This document shows, piece after piece, positions 1-8,461 of a stretch of DNA of 64,000 nucleotides (position 1 is the first letter of the stretch; every line of letters starts with the position of its first letter). Source of the DNA: Actinomyces glycerinitolerans (GTDB taxonomy: Bacteria > Actinomycetota > Actinomycetes > Actinomycetales > Actinomycetaceae); assembly GCF_900098745.1 (NCBI RefSeq), contig NZ_FQTT01000015.1:124001-188000 (forward strand), given 5' to 3'. The notes beneath the pieces were generated by a model. It saw only the letters and a program-made list of their open reading frames with translations, had not been told where the DNA came from and searched no databases. Made by a program: the position numbers and the translations under genes.

Positions 1-456
1 GATGAGCGGGTGGAGCACTTCCTCCTGCTCAGCCCCGCGAACCTGCGCCACCTGACCAACCAGGTCACGGCGCAGGAGCGGGCCGTGGTGCGCGACTACG
101 TCGACCGCGGCCTGGGGGAGCAGCGGCTGCCGTTCCCCTTGATGGGATGGGTGCCCTGCCGCGCGGAGACCGCCCGCCAGTGGCTGTACGACAACATCCT
201 GGACAACGTGCACGTGGAGGCCGACGCCGACTTCAGTCAGGTTGCCGCCATGCGGCACACCGGCGCCATGCTCATCGGCACCTATGACCGGTTCACCTAT
301 GGCGACCCGGCGGGGTTCCTGGCGACGATCAACGAGCACACCGCCGACCCGGAGGCGAACGAACTGGTGCTGATCCAGGGCACCGGCCACACCTACCAGG
401 GCAAGGACCAGGAGGTCGCGGACGCCATCGTGCGTCTGGTGCGTGCCTGGGCCTGA
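1..456 (+). CDS. alpha/beta hydrolase-like protein, C-terminal part (5' end outside window)
   Basis: The reading frame is open from the first base, so this is the 3' part of a longer gene; the GTG at 10 is only an internal codon. The last ~150 residues end in ELVLIQGTGHTYQGKDQEVADAIVRLVRAW. A short strand followed by Gly-x-Gly-His and a closing helix is the usual place of the catalytic histidine in alpha/beta hydrolases. The nucleophile and acid would lie upstream of the window, so the substrate cannot be guessed. Fold assignment is moderate, based on the C-terminal pattern only. It is followed by repeat-rich non-coding DNA rather than a partner gene. Confidence 0.5.
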   Translation, partial: DERVEHFLLLSPANLRHLTNQVTAQERAVVRDYVDRGLGEQRLPFPLMGWVPCRAETARQWLYDNILDNVHVEADADFSQVAAMRHTGAMLIGTYDRFTYGDPAGFLATINEHTADPEANELVLIQGTGHTYQGKDQEVADAIVRLVRAWA

Positions 457-509
457 GCGGTGCGACCCGGTGCGTAGGTACGGGTGCTTCGCACTGAAGT
501 CGGCTGAAG

Positions 510-629
510 TGTCCGGATTCGGGACAAACGGCGTTCGGAGCGACGTGGTCCGCTTGAGAGTCCGCATGATTTCAACGATCTTCAATGTTGTCACGGCAGC
601 TGCCGGCGCGTTTGTCCCGGATCCGGACA
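510..629. mobile_element. MITE-like element, 120 bp, with 21-bp terminal inverted repeats
   Basis: Bases 510-530 (starting TGTCCGGATTCGG) and 609-629 are inverted copies with one mismatch out of 21. There is no coding capacity. The TGTCC start is shared with the element at 15889-16019 and resembles ends of IS481/IS3-type elements. No target duplication is evident. A non-autonomous miniature element is the simplest reading. Confidence 0.55.
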
Positions 630-661
630 TCCCAGGCTCTCCGCGTTTGTGGGGGTGGTGG

Positions 662-822
662 TTCGGGCCGGCGGTCGCGGTGTGGTGGTCGTGTTTGGGT
701 GCGGGAGGTCGACGTCGGGATGGCGAGGTCGTTCTCGGGTAAGCGAGGACGTGTGCGGGCTGATGAGGTTGTGTTTGGGAGGTCGTCGTCGGGCGTATGA
801 GGTCGTGTTCGGGCGGATCAGG
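662..822. repeat. degenerate ~20-bp tandem repeat
   Basis: About eight imperfect units with consensus GAGGTCGTGTTCGGGCNGAT run head to tail. The same unit recurs about four times at 59310-59395. Units vary at several positions, so the array is old or under weak constraint. It is not a CRISPR: there are no spacers. Confidence 0.6.
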
Positions 823-907
823 ACGTCGTCGGCGCTGTTGTGGGTACGGACGGTTCGTGTGTTCCGGTGACGGTTCGTCAGGTAGCAGCAACGGTTCGGC
901 ATGAACG

Positions 908-942
908 ACGACGGTTCGTGCGTCTACCCCACGAACCGTCGT
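908..942. repeat. 13-bp perfect hairpin
   Basis: Arms 908-920 (ACGACGGTTCGTG) and 930-942 are perfect inverted copies around a 9-base loop. The arm contains ACGGTTCG, which also occurs as direct repeats at about 849, 869 and 889, roughly 20 bp apart. Inverted, slightly changed copies lie at about 1475-1525. No T-tract follows, so a terminator is not favoured. Confidence 0.6.
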
Positions 943-948
943 GTGTGA

Positions 949-1468
949 TGTCTCAGGACATCGGTGACAGTTTTGTGTCAGGACATCGGTGGCACTTGGT
1001 GTGTCAGGACATCGGTGACACTTGGTGTGTCAGGACATCGGTGACACTTGGTGTGTCAGGACATCGGTGACAGTTGTGGTGGTTCGCGGGGCCGGCGCGG
1101 TTGGAGCGTGGGCTGGGGGTCGTGGTGGCGGCCGCTGTAACCCACGGCTAGATTCGGCCGGGGACAGCCCGGGGGCCTCTCCAACAGCGTCGGCGATCCA
1201 GGGCTTCGTCGTCGGGTGAGGTCCCGCTTTACGGTCGTAGCACGCCGACCCGGCCAGGCGCCAGGAGCCACCAGCCGATGGCGCGCTGGTCGCAAGAGGC
1301 GGCCACCGCCCCCCGTACGGGGCGTCATCAGGCCACCGGACGATCGCCAGACGCACACGCGGATCAACACCACTACTGTTGGACTTCCTGACTGAGCTCA
1401 TGCGCCCAAAAGCACACCAGAACTGTCACCCCCAACAACCCCCGAACTGTCACCGATGTCCTGAGACA
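949..1468. mobile_element. degenerate IS481-like element or end array (no transposase)
   Basis: Positions 949-972 (TGTCTCAGGACATCGGTGAC...) and 1445-1468 are inverted copies, as expected for terminal inverted repeats. On the left the core TCAGGACATCGGTGACA is iterated five times at 953, 978, 1004, 1030 and 1056 (25-26-bp period). The type of end is familiar from IS481-family elements, but the ~470 bp inside encode no transposase. It is probably a dead or non-autonomous derivative. A lone copy of the end is at 59849-59872. Confidence 0.55.
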
Positions 1469-2024
1469 TAACACCCACGAATCGTCGTCGGATGTGCTGA
1501 ATCGTCGACCGCAACGCACGAACCGTCAGGCTGGACACGCGAACGTTGACCCGAACGCAGGAGCTATCGTGCCTGGCCCGCCGTGGTTCAGCGGACACCC
1601 CGGCCCAACTCCCGTCAATCGCACCGCGTACCGCGCAGCCGGGGTACGCGTGCTCACCACCACCCGGCGAACCACCAGCCCCAGCCCACCACACCCCCGA
1701 ACACGAAGAGCCCGTATGCCCGACGATGAACCGCCTCTTTGTGGGGGCATGGAGGTTGGCGGTGCGAGCATCTGAGGTGGGGCGGCGTCGCGGACGTAGA
1801 GCGAGTGGGATTGAGGCCAGAGTCCGATCATTGGGTACGCCCCTTAGGCCTCTACTACGCCAGTTTGACCTCCGCTGAAGAGCCCAGAACCCTTCAGCAA
1901 ACACCTAACCGGCGTAGTAGACGACGTCAGCGCTAAGCACGCGGGCGAGCCGACTCCCGGCTTCATCCACACCCTCAAACGCGAAGCGCCCTACAACCTC
2001 GATGCCGAGACCATGCCTGACAAA

Positions 2025-2500
2025 GTCTTAATGCACCTTTGGGTGCGAGGTGCTTCCTGACGCGCGAGCTGGGCGAGTTTGAAGGCCCCGACTGGGGGTC
2101 TTAATGCACCTGAAGGTGCGAGGTGCTTCCTGACCCCCGACCCCACGAACCCGTGGGGTCCGCTGCCCCGGTCTTAATGCACCTGAAGGTGCGAGGTGCT
2201 TCCTGACGCCGTCACCATTACCCCTGACCCAACCGTGCAGGTCGTCTTAATGCACCTTGAGGTGCGAGGTGCTTCCTGACGCGGCTACGTCCACTTCGAC
2301 GAAAACCACAACCTGGTCTTAATGCACCTTGAGGTGCGAGGTGCTTCCTGACCCGAATGGACTGACCTCGAGGCATCGTTGCAGATTCTGTCTTAATGCA
2401 CCTTGAGGTGCGAGGTGCTTCCTGACGGTATGCACCCATACCCCTACCAGCAACGGATACTAGGTCTTAATGCACCTTGAGGTGCGAGGTGCTTCCTGAC
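2025..2500 (-). CRISPR. CRISPR array, 7 repeats / 6 spacers, no cas genes in window
   Basis: Seven 37-bp repeats start at 2025, 2098, 2171, 2244, 2316, 2390 and 2464. Spacers are 36, 36, 36, 35, 37 and 37 bp. On the + strand each begins GTCTTAATGCAC and ends GTGCTTCCTGAC, with an internal stem GCACCT..AGGTGC. On the - strand the repeat ends in ATTAAGAC, like the ATTGAAAC handle of many crRNAs, so transcription is probably on the - strand with the leader above 2500. The last four repeats are identical and the first three carry changes in the stem loop, which also fits 2025 being the old trailer end. Subtype not assigned. Confidence 0.95.
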
Positions 2501-3036
2501 CCCTACCCCTGGAAACCGCGTCATACCGCCACTTCCAGAGGTGAGATCGCCACCGACCCCGCAAGCACCCCACGGGACCGACTGGCACCAGGCCAAAACT
2601 ACCACCTTTCGTTGAAAACACGCCAAGCGCCACCGACACCCCTCCAAGCCCCTCCAGCCACCAACTTTCAACGAAGTCATGCGGAAAAGTCGGGGTCAAA
2701 ACGCACCAATCTTTGTACCGTAGACCGAATTGTGACCATCCGGCGAGCGCCACACCAGCCCCACACACCTCAACAACTCCACACACCACACCCGCCACCG
2801 CCGCTCTCGCCACCTCCAGGCGTCCCCGCAGCACCGACGCTACCGCAGCAGGCGACCGCGAGCACCCATCACCCCGCCGGGCGTCTACCACGCCACTTCG
2901 CCGTTAACAACGCCAGTTAACGCGCCGCTGAAGGCCTCCGAGGCATACAGCAGACGACTGAGCGGCGCAGCAGACCGCAAACCGGCGTAACAAAATGCAC
3001 CCGAATCCCGTAAGGCGGCCTCCGGCCCCAGGACAT
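2501..3036. other. intergenic region with probable CRISPR leader and a dispersed repeat
   Basis: No gene is supported. The side next to 2500 is the likely CRISPR leader if the array is read on the - strand. Around 2603-2675 there are two related palindromic motifs (CTTTCGTTGAAA and CTTTCAACGAAG). At about 2883-2997 lies a copy of a structured repeat found again at 59720-59832. Short ORFs here are proline/histidine-rich and judged spurious. Confidence 0.55.
2883..2997. repeat. structured dispersed repeat, copy A
   Basis: This stretch aligns over ~110 bp with 59720-59832. Both contain a stem around the loop AACGCCA: here CGTTAAC/GTTAACG, there GGTTAAC/GTTAACC. The closing pair is thus swapped from C-G to G-C. 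Both then share GCTGAAGGCC and ATACAGCAG. A shorter related piece is at 1857-1922. Confidence 0.6.
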
Positions 3037-3930
3037 TCATTCCTTGACCGCGCCCGAGGTCGTGTCCATGATCCGGCGCTGGAACACGAAGAATAGTACC
3101 GCTACCGGCACCGTCATAATTAGGGCGGCGCCTAATTTCAGCGGGTACTGATTGCCCTGCCCCAGGCTGCCGGCGCTCAGCTGCGCCACGCCCTTGGTCA
3201 GGGTGACCAGTCCGGAAGAACGCGACGCCACGATGAAATGGCTCAGCTCGTTCCACGATCCCTGGAAGGACAGAATGGTGATGGTGACAAGGCTGGGCAC
3301 GCTCATGGGCAGCACGATCGAGAAGAAGATCCTCCAGGTGCCCGCCCCGTCCACGCGGGCCTGCTCCTCCACCGAGGCGGGAATCGACTCGAAGAAGCCC
3401 TTCATGATGAACACCCCCGCGGCGTCACAAAGCAGGGGAACGATCAGCCCCGACCAGGAGTCGTACATCGACAGCTGATTGATGACGAGGAACTTCGGAA
3501 TCAGCAATACCACACCCGGCACGGACATGATCGCCACCAGCAGCGCATAGACGATTCCACGGCCTTTGAACGGGATGCGGGCGAGCGCATATCCGGCCAT
3601 GGAGTCGAACAGCACACGCCCCGCGGTCACCACCAGCGTGACGATGAGCGAATTGCGCATCCACAGGGGGAAGTCGGATGCCCCGAACAGCTTCACGTAG
3701 GCGGCGGTGGAGAACGTGCGCGGAACCAGGCCCAGGGGGTCGGAAGTCGCCTCCGACTCCGTCTTGAAGGAGGTCGCGACGTTGATCAGGAATGGGAAGA
3801 CGTAGGCCAGCGCCAGAACCACGAGGACCAGGTACAGCGCCGCCCTGCCCGCACGCAGCCGAGAACGCCATCGGGTGGCACGGCCACGGACGCGGTCCAT
3901 ATGACGCCCGAATGACCCGCTGGTTTTCAT
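3037..3930 (-). CDS. carbohydrate ABC transporter permease (MalG-type)
   Basis: A 297-residue membrane protein with about six hydrophobic segments and the EAA loop EEQARVDGAGTWRIFFSIVLP that docks the ATPase, as in MalG/UgpE-like sugar permeases. The N-terminal pattern ALAYVFPFLINVATSFKTESE is typical of the family. I chose the ATG at 3930 because it overlaps the stop of the upstream permease by four bases (ATGA); a longer frame exists but would run into that gene. It is last in the operon 8285 to 3037. It would form a heterodimeric channel with the next gene and take sugar from the lipoprotein at 5075. No ATPase is nearby, so a shared MsiK-type ATPase is likely. Confidence 0.9.
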   Translation of the reverse strand: MKTSGSFGRHMDRVRGRATRWRSRLRAGRAALYLVLVVLALAYVFPFLINVATSFKTESEATSDPLGLVPRTFSTAAYVKLFGASDFPLWMRNSLIVTLVVTAGRVLFDSMAGYALARIPFKGRGIVYALLVAIMSVPGVVLLIPKFLVINQLSMYDSWSGLIVPLLCDAAGVFIMKGFFESIPASVEEQARVDGAGTWRIFFSIVLPMSVPSLVTITILSFQGSWNELSHFIVASRSSGLVTLTKGVAQLSAGSLGQGNQYPLKLGAALIMTVPVAVLFFVFQRRIMDTTSGAVKE

Positions 3931-5078
3931 CGGCCCGCCCCCTCCATGATGCCCTCGGCGGTGACCGCCTGCGCGGAGCTTCGCTGTCGCCGTCGGGACT
4001 GTCGCCACCGACGCCGCTCGGCCCGCCTCGCCCGCACGTCATCCTTGTCGCGCAGCACCCAGCGCTGTAGCAGCGTCAGCGCGATGATGATCGCGAACAG
4101 CACGAAGGCTATGGCGGAGCCGCGGCCCCACTTCTGGTTGGAGAAGGCGGCCTGGTAGGACAGGTACGCGGGCGTCAGCGTGGTCTTGCCGGGGTCGCCC
4201 TGCGTGCCCGTGTAGATCTGGTCGAAGACCTGCCAGCAGCCGATTAGGCCGAGCGTGATGACCGTGAAGAAGGTCGGCTTGAGCTGGGGGACCGTCACCC
4301 TCCAGAAGCGCGTCCACGTACCGGCGCCGTCGATCATGGCGGCCTCGTCCACCGACGGGCTCAGCGATTGGAGGGCGGACAGAAAGATGAGCATGAAGGT
4401 GCCCGACGTCGTGAAAACCGCCATGACGATGAAGGCGGTCATTGCGAAGGACGGGCCGGACAGCCACTCCCACGCCGTGACGCCGAGGAACCTGCCGGTC
4501 AGCGTCCGCGACCCGTCGATGCCGAGCAGTCCGAGGAGGGCGGCGACGACGCCGGTGGGATCGTGGAACCAGTTGGGACCGGTGATGCCCAGATGGGACA
4601 GAATCTTGTTGACGGCGCCGGAGGCTGAGAACAGGAAGAGCCACAGCACCGTGATGGCCACCGAACTCGTCACCGAGGGGAAGTAGAAGGCGGTGCGGAA
4701 TACGCCGCGGGCCATGATCCGCTGGTTGACGAGCACGGCGAGGAACAGGGACAGAAATGTCTGTGTCGGCACCACCAGCAGCACGTACCACAGGTTGTTG
4801 CGCAGGGCGATACCGAAGTCGCGGGTAGCCAGTCCGCCGTCGACGAGTTCGGCGTAATTAGCGGCGCCGACGAAGTGCACGGAGCCGGACAGCGGGCTGC
4901 CGACCCCGCTCCAGTCGGAGACGCTGACCCACGCCGCCATGAGTACCGGGAGTAGCAGAAACACCGCCAGGACGATCACGGCCGGCGCAACGAACAGCCA
5001 ACCGACCAGGCCGCCTCCCCCGTGGCGACGCCGTGTGCCAGTACTGTCCGCCCTGGAGCGGGATCGGCGGGAGCTCAC
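3927..5078 (-). CDS. carbohydrate ABC transporter permease (MalF/UgpA-type)
   Basis: A 383-residue inner-membrane protein with about six transmembrane segments, starting with GWLFVAPAVIVLAVFLLLPVLMA near residue 25. Its EAA loop is DEAAMIDGAGTWTRFWRVTVPQLKP (about 250-275). This marks the first permease of a CUT1-type sugar importer. It starts with GTG overlapping the stop of the binding-protein gene (GTGA) and itself overlaps the next permease by four bases, so the three proteins are translationally coupled. The C-terminus has an arginine-rich tail (about 345-370), which may be cytoplasmic. Confidence 0.9.
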   Translation of the reverse strand: MSSRRSRSRADSTGTRRRHGGGGLVGWLFVAPAVIVLAVFLLLPVLMAAWVSVSDWSGVGSPLSGSVHFVGAANYAELVDGGLATRDFGIALRNNLWYVLLVVPTQTFLSLFLAVLVNQRIMARGVFRTAFYFPSVTSSVAITVLWLFLFSASGAVNKILSHLGITGPNWFHDPTGVVAALLGLLGIDGSRTLTGRFLGVTAWEWLSGPSFAMTAFIVMAVFTTSGTFMLIFLSALQSLSPSVDEAAMIDGAGTWTRFWRVTVPQLKPTFFTVITLGLIGCWQVFDQIYTGTQGDPGKTTLTPAYLSYQAAFSNQKWGRGSAIAFVLFAIIIALTLLQRWVLRDKDDVRARRAERRRWRQSRRRQRSSAQAVTAEGIMEGAGR

Positions 5079-6316
5079 GCGATCACGGCCTCAAGATTGG
5101 TCTGGACGGACTCCAGGATCGTCTTCGGGTCCGCGCTGGACAGGGTTGCGATCTGGGAGTTGAAGTCGGCGACGACGTCGGCCGCCCCGGCGGCGGTGGG
5201 CACGTTGATGGCGTAGTCGGCGCCGGCGATGAAGGCGGTCATGGTCGGGTTCTCCGCCTCCCACTGCTCGCGGGCGGAGGAGACCGAGGGCATGACGCCG
5301 AAGGCCTGGGCGAAGGCGAGTTGCTGCTCCGTGGAGGTCAGGTACTCCACCAACTTGACGGCGTCCTCCTTGTGCACCGACGCCTCGGCGATGCCGTAGC
5401 CGTTGGTGAACTGCATGGTGCCCTTCCCGGCGGGGCCCGCGGGAAGCTCGACGGCTACATACTCGATGTCGGGGTAGTCGGCGGACAGGGAGCCGACCAG
5501 CCAGTTTCCCTCAATCGCCATGGCTGCAAGACCGGAACCGAAGGCCTCCCCGCCCCAACCGGCACCGAGATCGGAGGAGAACACGAGCGCGCCGGATTCG
5601 AGCAGGGTCTTCACCTTGGTCAGGCCCGTGATCGAGCCTTCGGAGTCCGCGGTGGCCTCGGTGCCGTCCGCGTTGGTCAGTCCGCCCCCTGCCTGCGCCA
5701 TGAAGGCCCCGACGCGGGCGTATTCGGGACTGCATGTCAGCGGCGTGGTGCCGGAGGCGGCGAGCTTCGCCGCGACCGACTCCAGGGAGTCCCAGTCGGT
5801 CGGGTAGTCGGCCTCGGTAAGCCCGGCGGCCTGCCACATGGCCGTATTGATGAACAGGGCCAGCGTTGAGAAGTCCTTCGGGGCGCCGTACAGAACGCCG
5901 TCGCGAGTGAGGCTGGAGACCAAAGACGGATAGAAGTCGTCGACATTGCTCAGCTGGTCGCCGTAGGCGTAGAGCGATCCGTTGTCCGCGTAGGAGGCGA
6001 GATAGTCGGGGGCCAGGTAGAAGACGTCCGCGGGGGAGTCTGCGGCGAATCCCTGGGCGAGTTCCTGCTGGAGGTCGGTCGCGAGTTGCAGCTCCACCGC
6101 GATGCCGGTATCGGCGGTGAAGGCCTCGACGGCGGTCGTGTAGGCCGCGGTTTCGGCGTCGCCGGACGAGGCGATCAGGAGCGTGAGGCCGCCTCCGGAT
6201 CCGGAGGCGGCGGCGTTCCCGGAGTCGTCCATCGAGTTGGATCCGCAGGCTGCCAGCGCTGCGGTGATTGCGGCGGCGATGGTGTAGGTGCCGAAGGTAC
6301 GGCGAGTGATCTTCAT
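5075..6316 (-). CDS. sugar ABC transporter substrate-binding lipoprotein
   Basis: A 413-residue extracytoplasmic solute-binding protein of the family-1 (MalE-like) type. The N-terminus MKITRRTFGTYTIAAAITAALAACG holds a signal with lipobox LAAC (Cys24) and a low-complexity linker to about residue 43. The mature part shows the family patterns FTADTGIAVELQ, DVFYLAPDYLASYADNG, YGAPKDFSTLALFIN and AIEGNW. A Shine-Dalgarno-like GGAGAG lies before the ATG. It lies 73 bases downstream of the glucosidase gene, so an alpha-glucoside or oligosaccharide is the likely ligand, which is an inference from context. Confidence 0.9.
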   Translation of the reverse strand: MKITRRTFGTYTIAAAITAALAACGSNSMDDSGNAAASGSGGGLTLLIASSGDAETAAYTTAVEAFTADTGIAVELQLATDLQQELAQGFAADSPADVFYLAPDYLASYADNGSLYAYGDQLSNVDDFYPSLVSSLTRDGVLYGAPKDFSTLALFINTAMWQAAGLTEADYPTDWDSLESVAAKLAASGTTPLTCSPEYARVGAFMAQAGGGLTNADGTEATADSEGSITGLTKVKTLLESGALVFSSDLGAGWGGEAFGSGLAAMAIEGNWLVGSLSADYPDIEYVAVELPAGPAGKGTMQFTNGYGIAEASVHKEDAVKLVEYLTSTEQQLAFAQAFGVMPSVSSAREQWEAENPTMTAFIAGADYAINVPTAAGAADVVADFNSQIATLSSADPKTILESVQTNLEAVIA

Positions 6317-6389
6317 GTTCTCTCCTTTGAGGTGTCCCGGGCGGGGGATGGTGGGTTGATGTGGGCTTGGTAGGTATGGGGCGGTGGAC

Positions 6390-8285
6390 TCAGAGTGCGC
6401 GGGCGACCACGGCGCCGGCGGCCGCCGCCCACGCCTGTGGCCGACAGGAGGCCGGGTAGGGGACCGGGGCGCCGTCGTCGGCCGGCGTCCCGGAGAACAG
6501 CTCGGGCATGCGGAACCCGAAGCAGGGCGCCGCCGTCAGTAGGGCCTCGGCGAGCGTGCGCGCCTGGGAGGTGAAGCCGTCGCGCAGCAGGCCGTCGATG
6601 GCGATGGCGGTGTCATGGGTCCACACCGATCCGCCGTGGTAGCTCAACGGCCAGTAGCCGGCCATGGTGGAGGCCAGGGTGCGCACGCCATAGCCGGAGT
6701 TGAGTCCCGGGGAGACCAGCAGCTCGGCCACCCGACGCGACTGTGCCCGGTCCAGGATGCCGGTTCCCAACAGGTGGCCGATGTTGCTTGCGAGAGAGTC
6801 GACCTGCTGCTTGCGTGCATCCAGGGCGATGACGGGGTAGCCGTCGGCGGTGTCCCCGCGCCAGAAGGCCTCCGCGAAGCGCTCCCGCAGCGCGGCGGCC
6901 CAGGTGGTTGCCGTCGCCGCCAGGACCGCGTCGTCGCCGTTGCCGAAGTCACGCAGCAGCTCCGCCCCGGCCAGCGCCGCGGCATGGGCGTAGGCCTGCA
7001 CCTCCACGAGCGCGATCGGCCCCTGCGCGATGCGGCCGTCGGCGAACTGAATGGAGTCGCCGGAGTCCTTCCAACCCTGGTTGGCCAGGCCCCTTCCGGT
7101 GCCGTCCACATACTCGATGAAGCCGTCGCCGTCGGTGTCGGCGCAGGTGGTCAACCAGGACAGTGCCCGGCGCAGGGGGTCCAGTAGTTCGCGCACGACG
7201 GGCTCGGCCAAACCCGCGCGGCGGGCGTCGGTCAGCGTGAGGATCCACAGCTCGGTGGCGTCGATCGTCCCGTAGTAGAGCGGCGGCAGGACCGTGTCGG
7301 CATCGACCGCGTTCGCCTCCCGGCGCAGCTCATGCATGATCTTCCCGGGCTGTTCGGCGGTGTCGACGTCGTACCTGCGCCCCTGCAGGTCGGCGAGGGT
7401 GCGCAGCGTGCCCTCCGCCAGGGCCAGGGACCAGGGGTCGGCGGCTTCCAGCAGCAAGCGTGAGGTCCACAGCGAGTCCCGGCCGAACAGGGTCAGGAAC
7501 CAGGGTGCGCCCGCGGCGGCGAAGGGCTGGGTCGGTGTGGCGCGACGGGCCAGCAGCAGGTGGTCCAGGTCATCCAGGGCGACCTCCAGCCAGGCGGCTG
7601 CACGCGCATCGGGTGTTCCACGGCGCTTGCGGGCCGGCAGGGCGGGGGCGGGCTGGACGACGGCGTCGTCGTCGGATGCGGTCAGGGACCAGGACGCGGT
7701 GAAGGGGATATCGGCGGCGACCGAGACGTCCCAGTGCAGACGCAGGCGCGTGCCTACGGTTTCCAGACGTGCCTCGGGGGCGTTGACGACGGCGCGCACC
7801 TGGCCGCGGCGGACCGAGGCGGTGTCCCCGGCGGCGACGGTCCAGGGAAGGTCGCTCAGACGCTCACCGCCCTTGATCATGGCGAGGGGGGACAGGTCGG
7901 TGGCCAGCTCGAGAGTGAGGGTCGTGGACACGGGTCGGTCCTGGGCGATCCGCACAGTCAGTGTCTCGGTGAGGACGGTGCCGTCGTCGGCGGGGACGAG
8001 CGTGCGATCGGTGGTGATGATGCTGCGGGGATCGGCCCCGCCGCGGTCGAGGCCGCGGGCGAGGGCGCGATGGCGTGAGGCCGCGGCTCCGCACCGCTCG
8101 ACGCTCAGGTGTTCCAGCGCGGAGCCCGTTACGGACAGCGCGCGCAGGCGCAGTGCGCGCACATCCGACTGGTAGACCCCCTGTACGGGCGCATCGCCCA
8201 TGGAACCGTCGGGCGCGGCGATCGCCTGTGCCGGGGCGTTGACGATCACGACCTGCTCATGGAGGAGAGGTTGGAGCTGGGTCAT
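6390..8285 (-). CDS. glycogen debranching-type amylo-alpha-1,6-glucosidase
   Basis: A 631-residue protein with an N-terminal beta-sandwich part of the glycogen-debranching N-terminal kind (LLHEQVVIVNAPAQ, GVYQSDVRAL) and an (alpha/alpha)6 glucosidase part. The latter shows PWFLTLFGRDSLWTSRL (about 260-275), PGKIMHELRRE, GTIDATELWI, NQGWKDSGDSI and YHGGSVWTHDTAIAI. Acidic residues in GRD and WKDS are placed as in the family. I chose the ATG at 8285, preceded by GAGGA at good distance. Earlier in-frame starts would run through the operator region. No signal peptide is seen, so it probably acts in the cytosol on imported oligosaccharides. First gene of the leftward sugar operon. Confidence 0.88.
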   Translation of the reverse strand: MTQLQPLLHEQVVIVNAPAQAIAAPDGSMGDAPVQGVYQSDVRALRLRALSVTGSALEHLSVERCGAAASRHRALARGLDRGGADPRSIITTDRTLVPADDGTVLTETLTVRIAQDRPVSTTLTLELATDLSPLAMIKGGERLSDLPWTVAAGDTASVRRGQVRAVVNAPEARLETVGTRLRLHWDVSVAADIPFTASWSLTASDDDAVVQPAPALPARKRRGTPDARAAAWLEVALDDLDHLLLARRATPTQPFAAAGAPWFLTLFGRDSLWTSRLLLEAADPWSLALAEGTLRTLADLQGRRYDVDTAEQPGKIMHELRREANAVDADTVLPPLYYGTIDATELWILTLTDARRAGLAEPVVRELLDPLRRALSWLTTCADTDGDGFIEYVDGTGRGLANQGWKDSGDSIQFADGRIAQGPIALVEVQAYAHAAALAGAELLRDFGNGDDAVLAATATTWAAALRERFAEAFWRGDTADGYPVIALDARKQQVDSLASNIGHLLGTGILDRAQSRRVAELLVSPGLNSGYGVRTLASTMAGYWPLSYHGGSVWTHDTAIAIDGLLRDGFTSQARTLAEALLTAAPCFGFRMPELFSGTPADDGAPVPYPASCRPQAWAAAAGAVVARAL

Positions 8286-8343
8286 GACGGTCCTCGACTT
8301 CATCGGCGCTGACGCGAACGTCGCCAGCATAAGCAAGATTATT

Positions 8344-8386
8344 TTAACGATCAAGTCCTTGGTAGCACTACATTTGATCGTTATAA
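8344..8386. promoter_or_regulatory. two inverted LacI-type operator sites between the glucosidase and lacI genes
   Basis: TTAACGATCAA (8344-8354) and TTGATCGTTATAA (8374-8386) are inverted copies, each centred on a CG step as expected for LacI-family operators. They lie between two divergent starts (8285 and 8462), so one repressor could control both directions. They are A/T-rich islands in GC-rich DNA. Binding by the product of 8462 is inferred. Confidence 0.65.
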
Positions 8387-8461
8387 GACAGGACTTGTTC
8401 TCCGGTATGAAGTAAGCTGTGGCGGGGCGAGACGCCCGCAACATCATGGGGGTGGAGAGGC

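Larger units (their letters stand above)
457..2024. other. repeat-rich non-coding region left of the CRISPR array
   Basis: I find no convincing gene here; the short ORFs are low-complexity and overlap on both strands. It holds several repeat structures listed separately: a 120-bp inverted-repeat element (510-629), a degenerate 20-bp tandem repeat (662-822), a mirrored block (845-1530) containing iterated IS481-like ends, a copy of a 37-bp terminal-repeat motif (1687-1723), and a partial copy of a structured dispersed repeat (about 1857-1922). It looks like a graveyard of small mobile elements. Confidence 0.7.

Noticed and set aside
443-1904. Several 60-170-codon ORFs in the left repeat region
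   Set aside because: They overlap on both strands, follow tandem repeats, and show no recognisable family.
3931-4008. Longer start for the MalG-type permease
   Set aside because: It would overlap the upstream permease gene by 80 bases; the ATGA overlap at 3930 fits the operon's style.
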